The position numbers and the translations under genes are program-made. Positions 1 through 6,378 of a stretch of DNA of 8,595 bases are shown piece after piece. The stretch is from Phycisphaerae bacterium. GTDB taxonomy: Bacteria; Planctomycetota; Phycisphaerae; JAJVII01. The stretch covers positions 1-8,595 of the forward strand of contig JAQTVL010000164.1 of NCBI GenBank assembly GCA_028706835.1, given 5' to 3'. The notes under the pieces are model-generated. The model did not search any database. It was not told the origin of the DNA and worked only from the letters and a program-made list of their open reading frames with translations. The number at the start of each line of letters is the position of its first letter. Within the stretch, counting starts at the first letter, position 1.

Positions 1-1027
1 GGTTCAGGTCCGGCGCCAGGTCAGCCGCCGGCGGGACCTTCAATGCCTTCAACTGGTAGTCGCCCACGCCAGGCGCGCCCACCACGTTGATGATGTTGAG
101 CTGGAGCATGTCGCGATCGCCCGACTTAATGTCGGCCTGAAGCTTGGTCAGGATGTCCTTCTTGCCCGTCTGGCCGGCCAGGTTCGCCGCCGCCTTGAGC
201 ATGATATGTTCCAGCACGCCCTTCTGCTCGTCGGTCAGCCGGCTCTGAGCCTGGTCATACAGTTGCGAGGCCCAACGCAGGGCCTGGCCTTCCCACCTGA
301 GCAGATCCGCCTGGATGGGCGAAAATACAGCCGACCACTCGTTGGCGGAGTTCAGGGCAGCCACCAGGGCCGCGGCGTTGGTGAGGTCCCACTTGTTGAG
401 CTTGCCCACGCCCTGCTTGAACAGTTCCATGAACGCCTGGTACTTCACCATGTTCTTGCGGGCGTTGTCCATCTTGGCTGGATCGGACGCCCCCAGCGCG
501 GCATAGATATTCTGGAGCACCGGCAGGTTGTCTTCCTTGAGGCCCCCCTTGAGCAGGTCCGCCACCGGCTGCTCGTAGAACTCCTTGTCGCCGAAGGCAT
601 ACATCGGCATCTGCACGTCAGCCAATCCCTTGGCGCCCCAGTAACGGACCATCGGCTGGTTCGACGTCAGGCAGTCCTTGAGCACGTCCCGGGCCAGGTA
701 GACATGCCGGGGCTTGGCCGCGATCATGCAGGCGCCGATGGACGTGAACGGGTCGGTCGAGGCGATGTAGGCCGGCAGACGGTTCTTGTCCCCGAGTTCG
801 CGGCAGCGTTCCATCTTCTTCGTCGGGTCCAGCGTGCTATCGGAGGCCGACGCGATCAGCGCATCGCGTGCCGCGACGCGCTTCTCGATGGCCAGCTTGG
901 CGTCCGCCATCTCCTTCAACTTCGCATCGACCCACGGGCCGTAGCCTTCATTGGGCGCCGGCTGCGCGGACGCGAGGCGGGGAACAAGGAGTGCGAGCAG
1001 AATGGACCACGTTATGAAGTGCCTCAT
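1..1027 (-). CDS. Secreted protein of unknown function, 3' end cut by window edge
   Basis: An open frame runs from an ATG at 1027 through 342 codons and leaves the window without a stop, so the C-terminus is missing. The protein begins MRHFITWSILLALLVPRLASA-QPAPNEG, a Sec-type signal peptide with a likely cut after ASA (residue 21), so the product should be exported. The rest looks helical and mixed-charge. The stretch around LKDCLTSNQPMVRYWGAKGLADV (residues roughly 115-140) resembles a HEAT-like helical repeat, but I see no catalytic motif. The start is supported by GGGAG seven bases upstream. The codon usage is GC-rich and the frame has sensible protein composition, whereas the opposite-strand frame at 206-1108 is basic and low in information. 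The gene is transcribed away from the large gene at 1716 and has its own candidate promoter at 1134-1162. I do not recognise the family; confidence is high that it is a gene, low for any function. Confidence 0.85.
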   Translation of the reverse strand, partial: MRHFITWSILLALLVPRLASAQPAPNEGYGPWVDAKLKEMADAKLAIEKRVAARDALIASASDSTLDPTKKMERCRELGDKNRLPAYIASTDPFTSIGACMIAAKPRHVYLARDVLKDCLTSNQPMVRYWGAKGLADVQMPMYAFGDKEFYEQPVADLLKGGLKEDNLPVLQNIYAALGASDPAKMDNARKNMVKYQAFMELFKQGVGKLNKWDLTNAAALVAALNSANEWSAVFSPIQADLLRWEGQALRWASQLYDQAQSRLTDEQKGVLEHIMLKAAANLAGQTGKKDILTKLQADIKSGDRDMLQLNIINVVGAPGVGDYQLKALKVPPAADLAPDLN

Positions 1028-1054
1028 CCGAAAGCTCCCGCGAGGGTCTATCGG

Positions 1055-1091
1055 CGGAACCAGCCCGATCGCCGCGGCGCTTCTGGTTCCG
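1055..1091 (-). repeat. Inverted repeat in the leader of the secreted-protein gene
   Basis: CGGAACCAG (1055-1063) and CTGGTTCCG (1083-1091) form a perfect 9-bp stem around a 19-base loop that itself contains the palindrome GCCGCGGC (1071-1078). A second 7-bp inverted repeat, AGCCGGC (1095-1101) with GCCGGCT (1116-1122), lies just upstream on the transcript. Both fall between the predicted transcription start and the start codon, so the leader RNA should be highly structured. There is no run of U after either stem, so I do not call a terminator; an operator or a chance GC-rich pairing is possible. Confidence 0.4.
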
Positions 1092-1133
1092 GCAAGCCGG
1101 CTGGGTAGACACCCCGCCGGCTCACAATGCCCG

Positions 1134-1162
1134 ACGTTATCAGTATCGCAATATGCTGTCAA
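1134..1162 (-). promoter_or_regulatory. Candidate sigma70-like promoter for the minus-strand secreted protein
   Basis: On the minus strand a perfect TTGACA (1162-1157) is followed after exactly 17 bases by TAACGT (1139-1134), which keeps the key TA...T positions of a -10 box. Transcription would start near 1127, giving a leader of about 100 bases before the ATG at 1027. The -10 match is only 3 of 6, so the call rests mainly on the -35 and the spacing. Confidence 0.5.
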
Positions 1163-1220
1163 GCGTTGCATCAATCGGCGAAGGCGAGCCAGCGGGTTGA
1201 GGGGAATCTCGGGCGGGTGA

Positions 1221-1340
1221 ACCACGAGAAGAACTCGACCACGGATGGACACGGATTTGCACGGATGACAAAAAAGGAATCAACCGCCTGCCCTGAGCGT
1301 AGTCGAAGGACCGATGCACGCCGACGAACGCCGATGGAAA
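1221..1340. repeat. Dispersed intergenic repeat (decamer ACGGAT array plus CCTGAGCGTAGTCGAAGG element)
   Basis: ACGGAT recurs at 1241, 1251 and 1261 with an exact 10-base period, followed by GCCCTGAGCGTAGTCGAAGG (1290-1309) and related GCACGCCGACGAACGCCGATGG sequence to about 1337. I recognise both parts from memory as widespread non-coding repeats in many bacterial genomes. They produce characteristic spurious peptides such as ACPERSRR on one strand and IRVHPWSS on the other. Such elements sit between genes, and here the block fills part of the divergent intergenic region. No transposase gene is attached. Short frames over this block (1127-1348 plus, 1140-1433 minus) are best regarded as artefacts. 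Confidence 0.65.
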
Positions 1341-1435
1341 CAAGATGAGCCTTCGGTGCCCGCGGGAAAGCTGGGCCTTCGTCCCACGCACTCGCAAGCC
1401 GGCTACGCCGGCGGGAATCCGCGTCTTCGACACGG

Positions 1436-1480
1436 CCCCTCTCCCTCTCTCCCTCCCCCCAACGGCAGGGGGAGGGAAAG
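1436..1480. repeat. CCCTCTCCC/GGGGGAGGG hairpin repeat
   Basis: CCCTCCCCC (1451-1459) pairs perfectly with GGGGGAGGG (1468-1476) across an 8-base loop, preceded by a CCCCTCTCCCTCTCT tract from 1436. The block closely matches, in reverse orientation, the hairpins at 8178-8216 and 8353-8391, so at least three copies of one dispersed GC-hairpin family lie in this window. A nearby short inverted repeat GCCGGC-TAC-GCCGGC lies at 1398-1412. No function is evident; a REP-like element is the simplest reading. Confidence 0.6.
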
Positions 1481-1604
1481 AAATGCGGCTCGCCTCCTTC
1501 GCGCCTCGACTTCGTCTTTCGCCCCTCTTGTCTTGCGTTCAAATTCCACGGGAACCTGGGTTGCCATTTCGCGTCTAACTTGTGGTCTGAACTGGACGAT
1601 ATCT

Positions 1605-1658
1605 ACGCTGTGCTTTGTACCCGCACGGACGTATAATCCACGCTGTGCGGGGTTGTAC
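1605..1658 (+). promoter_or_regulatory. Candidate promoter region with TATAAT inside an imperfect direct repeat
   Basis: A perfect TATAAT lies at 1632-1637, about 79 bases before the ATG at 1716. No convincing TTGACA-like -35 sits at 16-18 bases; the best fit is CTGTGC at 1608-1613. The -10 is bracketed by two copies of ACGCTGTGC followed by TTGTAC: 1605-1620 (the two parts separated by one base) and 1640-1658 (four bases). They are 35 bases apart at the first half and 38 at the second. A poor -35 with flanking repeats suggests an activator or repressor site, but this is inference. Confidence 0.4.
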
Positions 1659-1715
1659 TGCGCGGTTTCCACAACCTGACTCCGCCGGCGACGGCGGAGG
1701 TCGCGAGGGCTTCCT

Positions 1716-4700
1716 ATGAGTCGCACCGTGGCTGATCCCGGCCGGGTCGCTTCCCATGACCAACGCGAGATGTTCCTGGAATACGCCATCCGGCTGACCA
1801 AGAACCGGCTGAAGACCGTCGATCTGCTCCGCAACGTGCTCATCCTGCTCGCATTCATCGCCGGCTACGTCACCGTCTTCGTCGTGCTGGACCACCTCGT
1901 GCCGCACGGGCTGGGGCCGGTGGCTGCGCGCATGATGCTCGGGGCGTTCATCCTCGGGGCCGTGGCGATCCTGTCGGTGATGATCCTGATGCCGCTGGCG
2001 AAGCGCATCAACGACCTCTACGCGGCGAAACTGATCGAGCGGGCGAACCCGGAGATCAAGAACGCGCTGATCGCGGCGCTCCAGTTGAAGTCCAGCCAGC
2101 AACTGCCCGACGCGGTGCTGTCGGCGATCAAGACCCGGGCGGTGGAGAAGGTGGCGGAGGTCAACGTCGATTCGACGGTGGACGTGGGCGGGGTGGGGCG
2201 GGTGGCGGCGGTGCTTGGCACGGTGCTGGTGGCGTTCATCGGGTGGATGCTGCTGTCGAACAAGTCGTCGATGACGTCGGTGGCGCGGGCGATGGGGCTG
2301 GCCAGGCCTGCGCCGCGGGCGACGCAGATCATCAAGATCGAGCCGACGGGCGACGACGCGTTCGTGCTCCAGGACGAGTCGATCGCGGTGAAGGCGACCA
2401 CCGGGGGCGTGACGCCGAAGAGCGCGAAGGTGTGGATCAGCAAGGACGGCGGGCGGACCTGGCCCACCGATGACCGTTACGAGATGAGTCCGCTGGCGAA
2501 GGACGGCGAGGGGCATCCGCAGTGGAGCCGGCAGGTGCAGGTGACGCAGACGGTGCACTTCCGGGTGGAGGCGGGCGACGCGCTGAGCGAGATGCAGGCG
2601 ATCGAGGCGGTGCCGCCGCCGCGGGCGGATGTGTTGATGCGGCTGGACTTCCCGGCGTACACCAACCTGCCGTCGCGCGTGGACGTGGCCGAGACGCGGA
2701 TCGCCGCGGTCGAGGGCACCCGGCTGACGATCCAGGCGAAGACCAACGTCGAGGCGGGGAACGTGAAGGTGGGGCAGCGGCTGCCGGAGATGGTGTTCGA
2801 CAAGGCGAACACGTCGGTGTCGATGGAGCGGGTGGACGCGGCGGGGCGGGTGTGGCAGCGGGATTACGAACTGAAGGTGGGGCAGGACCTCGATTTCTTC
2901 GTGCGGTTCGAGGACCGGTTCAAACACGTGTCGCAAAATCCGATCCACTACCAGGTGCGCGTGCGGCCGGACCTGCCGCCGCAGATGGTGATCTCATCGG
3001 CGCCGACGCAACTGCTCGAGGGCGAGTCGATGCGGCTGCGCGGGGAGGCGGCGGACGATTTCGGGCTGAGCAAGGTGGTGCTGCGGTATCGCAAGCTGAC
3101 CGGCAAGGAGCAGGAAAAGGTGCTCGGGCAGTGGGGCTGGCCGAACGGCAATCGGGGGGCGGCGGCCCAGCCGATGAAGTGGCAGTTGAGCCGCGACCTG
3201 GACGTGGCCAAGGAGTTCGGGCTGAAGGCGGGCGATGCGGCGATGGAGTGGCAGATCGTGGTGGCGGACAACCGCCAGCCGAAGGTGCAGGTGACGGGGG
3301 CGGACCAGTGGTATCGGCTGGAGGTGACGCGGCCGCAGGGCGAGAACGAACGTCAGGCGGACGAGAACGCGAAGAACGCGGCGGGCAAGCCGGGCGATCC
3401 GGCGAACCAACCGGGGCAGCAAGGGCAGCAAGGGCAGCAGGGCCAGCCGGGGCAGGATCAGGCGGCGGGGGGCAAGGGGGACGATCCGAACAAGGCCGAC
3501 GCGGGGAAGAACGACCCGGCGGGTAAGAATGATCCTGCCGGCAAGAATGACCCTGCCGGTAAGGACGACCCGAATAAGGCGGATGGGAATAAGGGGGACC
3601 AGAATAAGGCGGACCCGAACAAGGGGGACGCAAACAAGAACGACCCGGCGAAGGGGGATCAGAATAAGGGAGATCAGAATAAGAACGACGCGGCGAAGGG
3701 GGATCAGAAGAACGATCCGACCGGGCAGCAGAATGCGGGGGACCAGAAACAGGATGGTCAGAAGGGCGGCGATAAGGGCGACCCGCACGCGGGCGATCAG
3801 CAGGCGGGGCAGAAGGCGGATGGACAAAAGCAGGATGGCCAGCAGGCGGGGGACAAGGGCGATCAGCAGGCGGGCGACGGCGGGCAGAAGATTCCGGCGG
3901 ACGACCTGGCGAAGCTGGAGAAGATAGCCGACGCGGGCCAGAAGGGCGACGGGCAGCAAGGTGACGGGCAAAAGGGGGATGGGCAGAAGGGGGCTGGGCA
4001 ACAGCAAGGGGCTGGACAACAGCAAGGGGCTGGGCAACAGCAGGGCGCCGGCCAGCAGCAGGGCGCGGGGCAGCAACAGGGTGCCGGACAACAGGGTGAC
4101 GGGCAGAAAGGAGATGGTCAGAAGGCCGACGGCCAGCAAGGCGACGGCCAGAAGGGGGACGGTCAGAAGGGCGATGGTCAACAGGGCCAAGGTCAGGGGC
4201 AAGGTCAGGGGCAAGGCCAAGGACAGGGTCAAGGACAGGGCCAAGGTCAGGGCCAAGGTCAAGGTCAGGGCCAGGGTCAGGGTCAAGGACAAGGCCAAGG
4301 GCAAGGACAGGGTCAGGGTCAGGGTCAAGGCCAGGGTCAGGGTCAGGGCCAGGGTCAAGGCCAAGGACAGGGCCAGGGTCAGGGTCAAGGTCAAGGCCAG
4401 GGACAGGGTCAAGGCCAGGGCCAAGGCCAAGGCCAAGGCCAAGGGCAAGGACAGGGTCAGGGTCAAGGCCAAGGACAGGGCCAAGGACAAGGCCAGGGCC
4501 AGGGTCAAGGACAAGGCCAGGGCCAGGGTCAAGGCCAAGGCCAAGGCCAAGGGCAAGGCCAAGGCAAGCAAGGCGATCAAGGTCAGGGCGGCGGGCCGAA
4601 CGGGTCCAAGGATCCTTCGCAAGGCGCCGGCGGGTCCGGCGGCGCGGGACAAGGCCCCGCGGGCGGAGCGACCAAGGGCGTTCAGACCGGCGGCGGAGCA

Positions 4701-5186
4701 CTGGCTGGCAATGACCTTGACAAGCGCGGCAAGGTGGACGATCAGGACGTCGGAGCCCAGGGCGCCGGCGGCGCGAAGATCGACTCGCTGGGCAAGGCCA
4801 TCGACGCCGCTGCCGCTCGGGATCGCAAGGGCGAGCCGCCCGATCCGGAACTGCTCAAGCAGTTGAACATGAACACCGAGCAGTACTCCTCGTTCGTCAA
4901 GAAGTACAAGGACCGCTTCGACCGCCAGCGCCAGGACTCAGCCGCCGGCGGTAACTCGCAGGATCAACTCGTCCAGGACCAGGCGAATCGTCCAGGCACC
5001 GATCGGCTTCAGACCGGCCAGGGCGTCGGCCAGGGCATCGGCGGCATCAACCGCCAGGCCGATGTGCAGCAGGACCAGCAGCGGAAGCTGCGTGAGGCCG
5101 AGCGGGCGAACCTATCCGACGAGCTTCGCCAGATCGTCGAGGACTACCACAAGGTCATCAGCGGCGGCCAGCAGCAGTCGCCATAG
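1716..5186 (+). CDS. Giant membrane-anchored protein with Gly-Gln repeat tail (DUF4175-like architecture)
   Basis: This is a 1156-residue protein of unknown function, probably anchored in the inner membrane with most of its mass outside. Hydrophobic helices lie at about residues 38-60, 73-95 and 162-181. Between the second and third is a basic cytoplasmic segment including NPEIKNALIAALQLK, a motif I associate with this kind of planctomycete protein. Residues about 190-540 look like beta-rich extracytoplasmic modules, with several repeats of the type 'RADVLMRLDFPAYTNLP'. From about 545 to 990 the sequence is low-complexity: K/N/D/G-rich, then GAGQQQ units, then 63 Gly-Gln dipeptides. A conserved-looking tail follows, with LLKQLNMNTEQYSSFVKKYKDRF (from 1046) and ELRQIVEDYHKVISGG near the end. 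Three N-terminal helices plus a Q/G-rich tail match the general design of DUF4175/TIGR02302-type proteins, but assignment is by architecture only. The ATG at 1716 has GAGGG six bases upstream. Long frames on other strands over this gene are by-products of its repeat structure. Confidence 0.9.
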   Translation: MSRTVADPGRVASHDQREMFLEYAIRLTKNRLKTVDLLRNVLILLAFIAGYVTVFVVLDHLVPHGLGPVAARMMLGAFILGAVAILSVMILMPLAKRINDLYAAKLIERANPEIKNALIAALQLKSSQQLPDAVLSAIKTRAVEKVAEVNVDSTVDVGGVGRVAAVLGTVLVAFIGWMLLSNKSSMTSVARAMGLARPAPRATQIIKIEPTGDDAFVLQDESIAVKATTGGVTPKSAKVWISKDGGRTWPTDDRYEMSPLAKDGEGHPQWSRQVQVTQTVHFRVEAGDALSEMQAIEAVPPPRADVLMRLDFPAYTNLPSRVDVAETRIAAVEGTRLTIQAKTNVEAGNVKVGQRLPEMVFDKANTSVSMERVDAAGRVWQRDYELKVGQDLDFFVRFEDRFKHVSQNPIHYQVRVRPDLPPQMVISSAPTQLLEGESMRLRGEAADDFGLSKVVLRYRKLTGKEQEKVLGQWGWPNGNRGAAAQPMKWQLSRDLDVAKEFGLKAGDAAMEWQIVVADNRQPKVQVTGADQWYRLEVTRPQGENERQADENAKNAAGKPGDPANQPGQQGQQGQQGQPGQDQAAGGKGDDPNKADAGKNDPAGKNDPAGKNDPAGKDDPNKADGNKGDQNKADPNKGDANKNDPAKGDQNKGDQNKNDAAKGDQKNDPTGQQNAGDQKQDGQKGGDKGDPHAGDQQAGQKADGQKQDGQQAGDKGDQQAGDGGQKIPADDLAKLEKIADAGQKGDGQQGDGQKGDGQKGAGQQQGAGQQQGAGQQQGAGQQQGAGQQQGAGQQGDGQKGDGQKADGQQGDGQKGDGQKGDGQQGQGQGQGQGQGQGQGQGQGQGQGQGQGQGQGQGQGQGQGQGQGQGQGQGQGQGQGQGQGQGQGQGQGQGQGQGQGQGQGQGQGQGQGQGQGQGQGQGQGQGQGQGQGQGQGQGQGQGQGQGQGQGQGKQGDQGQGGGPNGSKDPSQGAGGSGGAGQGPAGGATKGVQTGGGALAGNDLDKRGKVDDQDVGAQGAGGAKIDSLGKAIDAAAARDRKGEPPDPELLKQLNMNTEQYSSFVKKYKDRFDRQRQDSAAGGNSQDQLVQDQANRPGTDRLQTGQGVGQGIGGINRQADVQQDQQRKLREAERANLSDELRQIVEDYHKVISGGQQQSP
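3507..3560 (+). repeat. Three tandem KNDPAG-coding units (18 bp each)
   Basis: Residues 598-615 of the giant protein read KNDPAG three times, encoded at 3507-3524, 3525-3542 and 3543-3560 with synonymous changes (for example GGG/GGT/GGC glycines nearby). They open a longer K/N/D/G-rich stretch of related units (DPNK, GDQNK, KGDQ) running to about residue 690. The alternation of Lys and Asp makes this section highly charged but close to neutral overall. Confidence 0.85.
3990..4094 (+). repeat. GAGQQQ tandem array (18-bp units, 5 full plus partial)
   Basis: Residues 759-793 are five GAGQQQ units and a final GAGQQ. The codons vary freely (GGG GCT GGG CAA CAG CAA in the first, GGC GCC GGC CAG CAG CAG in the fourth), so the units are conserved as protein more than as DNA. 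It is bordered on both sides by GDGQK-type repeats and leads into the Gly-Gln array. Confidence 0.85.
4185..4562 (+). repeat. Uninterrupted (Gly-Gln)63 coding array, degenerate hexamer GGN CAR
   Basis: Residues 824-949 of the giant protein are 63 consecutive GQ dipeptides, encoded by 378 bases of GGN-CAR. Glycine uses all four codons and glutamine both, in irregular order, with some higher-order similarity between segments. The first break is GGC AAG CAA after 4562. Because the unit GGNCAR cannot form a stop in five of the six frames (only GGT glycines create TGA, in one minus-strand frame), very long but meaningless open frames appear on both strands here. Confidence 0.95.
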
Positions 5187-5277
5187 CGGTCGCTCCACCA
5201 CGGCCAATCGACATAGGTAGGCCCTCGCGGGTTGTCCCTGTCGCACCACCGTACTTACATGCTCGGCACACCACAAA

Positions 5278-5309
5278 AACGCCCTCCGGTCGCGAGACCG
5301 GAGGGCGTT
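5278..5309 (-). terminator. Intrinsic terminator between convergent genes
   Basis: AACGCCCTCCGGTC (5278-5291) and GACCGGAGGGCGTT (5296-5309) form a perfect 14-bp stem closed by a GCGA tetraloop of the GNRA type. On the minus strand the stem runs into TTTTT (5279-5275), as expected for a terminator 28 bases past the stop codon of the lipoprotein gene at 5337. On the plus strand the downstream tract is only TTGCGATTT, so termination of the large plus-strand gene here would be weaker, though the same hairpin may serve both. Confidence 0.85.
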
Positions 5310-5336
5310 GCGATTTCCAGAATCAGGCGAGGCCGC

Positions 5337-6188
5337 TCAGTTGCTGCCCGCCAGGATGGCCGTGCCGGGGATGATCAGCGGCGAGAGTTCGCCGACCGAC
5401 ATCGCGTTCTTGGCAACCAGGTAGACCTCGACGCGGCGGTTCTGCGGCGTGCCGGTCCGCGGGTTGGTCGTCCCCGGACGCGGACGCATTTCGCCGAAGC
5501 CCAGAGCGCCCAGCCGGGTCGGGGCGACCTTGGCGCTATCCAGCGCCAGGAGCACCTCGACCGCGCGATACGTCGACAGGTGCCAGTTCGTCGGAGTCTT
5601 CGCCTTCGTCTCCGGCTTGGCGATTGGAATGCCATCGGTGTGGCCGACGACCAGCACGTCAAACTTGTCGGCCGCCTTCATGTTGATGATATTCGCGAAG
5701 GCCGCCAGTTGCTTGCGGGCATCCGGCGTCAGGTCGAAGCTGCCCTTGGCGAAGGTCAGGTCGTTGCTGAACCGGACCACGCCGCGGCTCTCGTCATACT
5801 CAAGCCCGTTCTCCTGGGCGAACTTCTTGAGCGCCGCGTTCAATTCCGCCGGCAGCGGGCCGCCCAGGTCAATCTTGACCCCGCCACCCGCCTTCAGCGC
5901 GTCCTGATACTTCGCCAGCAAATCGGCATACGCGACGTTCAGCTTGTCGAGCTGGGCCGACATCGCCTTGACCTGCTCCGGCCCGGACAGCCGAAGGGCG
6001 TCGCGCTCGTCGGTCACAGCCTTGAGCTGTGCCTCAATCGCCGCCAGCCGGTTTCGCATTTCCGTCCGCTCGCCCTCGCAGGTCTGGTAGGCCGCGTGCA
6101 GCTTGTCGTATTCGCTCCGAGTCACGCAGCCGGTGGTCAACGATGCCAGCCCCGCCAGCGAAAGCACCATCAGAATCGCGCGGTTCAT
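5337..6188 (-). CDS. OmpA/MotB-type peptidoglycan-binding lipoprotein
   Basis: The 283-residue product starts MNRAILMVLSLAGLASLTTGC, a lipoprotein signal with Cys21 as the lipidated residue (the threonine at -3 is unusual but tolerable). A predicted coiled coil follows at about 24-105, then an OmpA C-terminal domain at about 125-260. That domain shows VVGHTDG with Asp185, NWHLSTYRAVEV with Arg208 (in OmpA-family proteins the equivalent Asp and Arg bind diaminopimelate of peptidoglycan), and the closing NRRVEVYLV at 250-258. The loop after GHTDG is long and begins IPI, as in MotB-like members, but there is no MotB transmembrane helix. The expected role is a membrane-anchored tether to the cell wall. 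I chose the ATG at 6188 because AAGGAG sits seven bases upstream. The earlier in-frame ATG at 6206 has no ribosome site and would place this one inside the gene. It is a single-gene unit with its own promoter and terminator. Confidence 0.92.
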   Translation of the reverse strand: MNRAILMVLSLAGLASLTTGCVTRSEYDKLHAAYQTCEGERTEMRNRLAAIEAQLKAVTDERDALRLSGPEQVKAMSAQLDKLNVAYADLLAKYQDALKAGGGVKIDLGGPLPAELNAALKKFAQENGLEYDESRGVVRFSNDLTFAKGSFDLTPDARKQLAAFANIINMKAADKFDVLVVGHTDGIPIAKPETKAKTPTNWHLSTYRAVEVLLALDSAKVAPTRLGALGFGEMRPRPGTTNPRTGTPQNRRVEVYLVAKNAMSVGELSPLIIPGTAILAGSN

Positions 6189-6279
6189 TCTCCGACTCCT
6201 TTTCATTGTGATGTGTCGTCTTGTTCTGAACGCTCCCCTTCAGGGTCGCGATAACGTGCCATGGGGTGAACTGCGGGCT

Positions 6280-6308
6280 ATTACATCTATTTGCCGCTGG
6301 CAGGTCAA
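6280..6308 (-). promoter_or_regulatory. Sigma70-like promoter of the OmpA-type lipoprotein gene
   Basis: On the minus strand TTGACC (6308-6303) and TGTAAT (6285-6280) are separated by exactly 17 bases, matching 5 of 6 positions in each box. Transcription would begin near 6273, leaving a leader of about 85 bases before the start codon at 6188. It lies just downstream of the preceding operon's terminator, so the gene is probably expressed independently. Confidence 0.7.
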
Positions 6309-6330
6309 CAAGAAAAATGCACGCGCGCAA

Positions 6331-6356
6331 AAAAGCCCGGACTTAGCCGGGCTTTT
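6331..6356 (-). terminator. Intrinsic terminator of the two-gene minus-strand operon
   Basis: AAAAGCCCGG (6331-6340) pairs with CCGGGCTTTT (6347-6356) around a 6-base loop. On the minus strand the GC stem is followed by six T residues (6334-6329), and the hairpin lies 23 bases past the stop codon at 6379. The plus-strand side also ends in TTTT, so it could act in both directions, but no plus-strand gene leads into it. Confidence 0.85.
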
Positions 6357-6378
6357 CGCGTATTCCCGTTGTGCGCAG

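Noticed and set aside
206..1108. Plus-strand 300-codon frame
   Set aside because: Antisense to the signal-peptide-bearing minus-strand gene; composition is Arg/Gly/His-rich and typical of a shadow frame.
1127..1433. Short frames over the intergenic repeats (1127-1348 plus, 1140-1433 minus)
   Set aside because: Their peptides (ACPERSRR, IRVHPWSS) are the well-known artefacts of dispersed repeats; no ribosome sites.
1575..2948. Minus-strand 457-codon frame
   Set aside because: Antisense to the N-terminal half of the giant membrane protein; His/Arg/Pro-rich with no domain.
4185..4562. Collagen-like repeat
   Set aside because: Collagen needs Gly every third residue (G-X-Y); here Gly occurs every second residue, so no triple helix is expected.
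2920..4701. Long minus-strand open frames (2920-4701 and 2994-4652) with Leu/Ala/Thr or Pro/Gly/Asp periodicity
   Set aside because: They are antisense translations of the Gly-Gln hexamer array and surrounding low-complexity DNA; stops are excluded by repeat structure, and there is no ribosome site or domain.
3529..4866. Plus-strand Arg/Lys-rich frames (3529-3927, 3961-4866)
   Set aside because: They are out-of-frame readings of the same repeats within the 1716-5186 gene, with no independent start signal.
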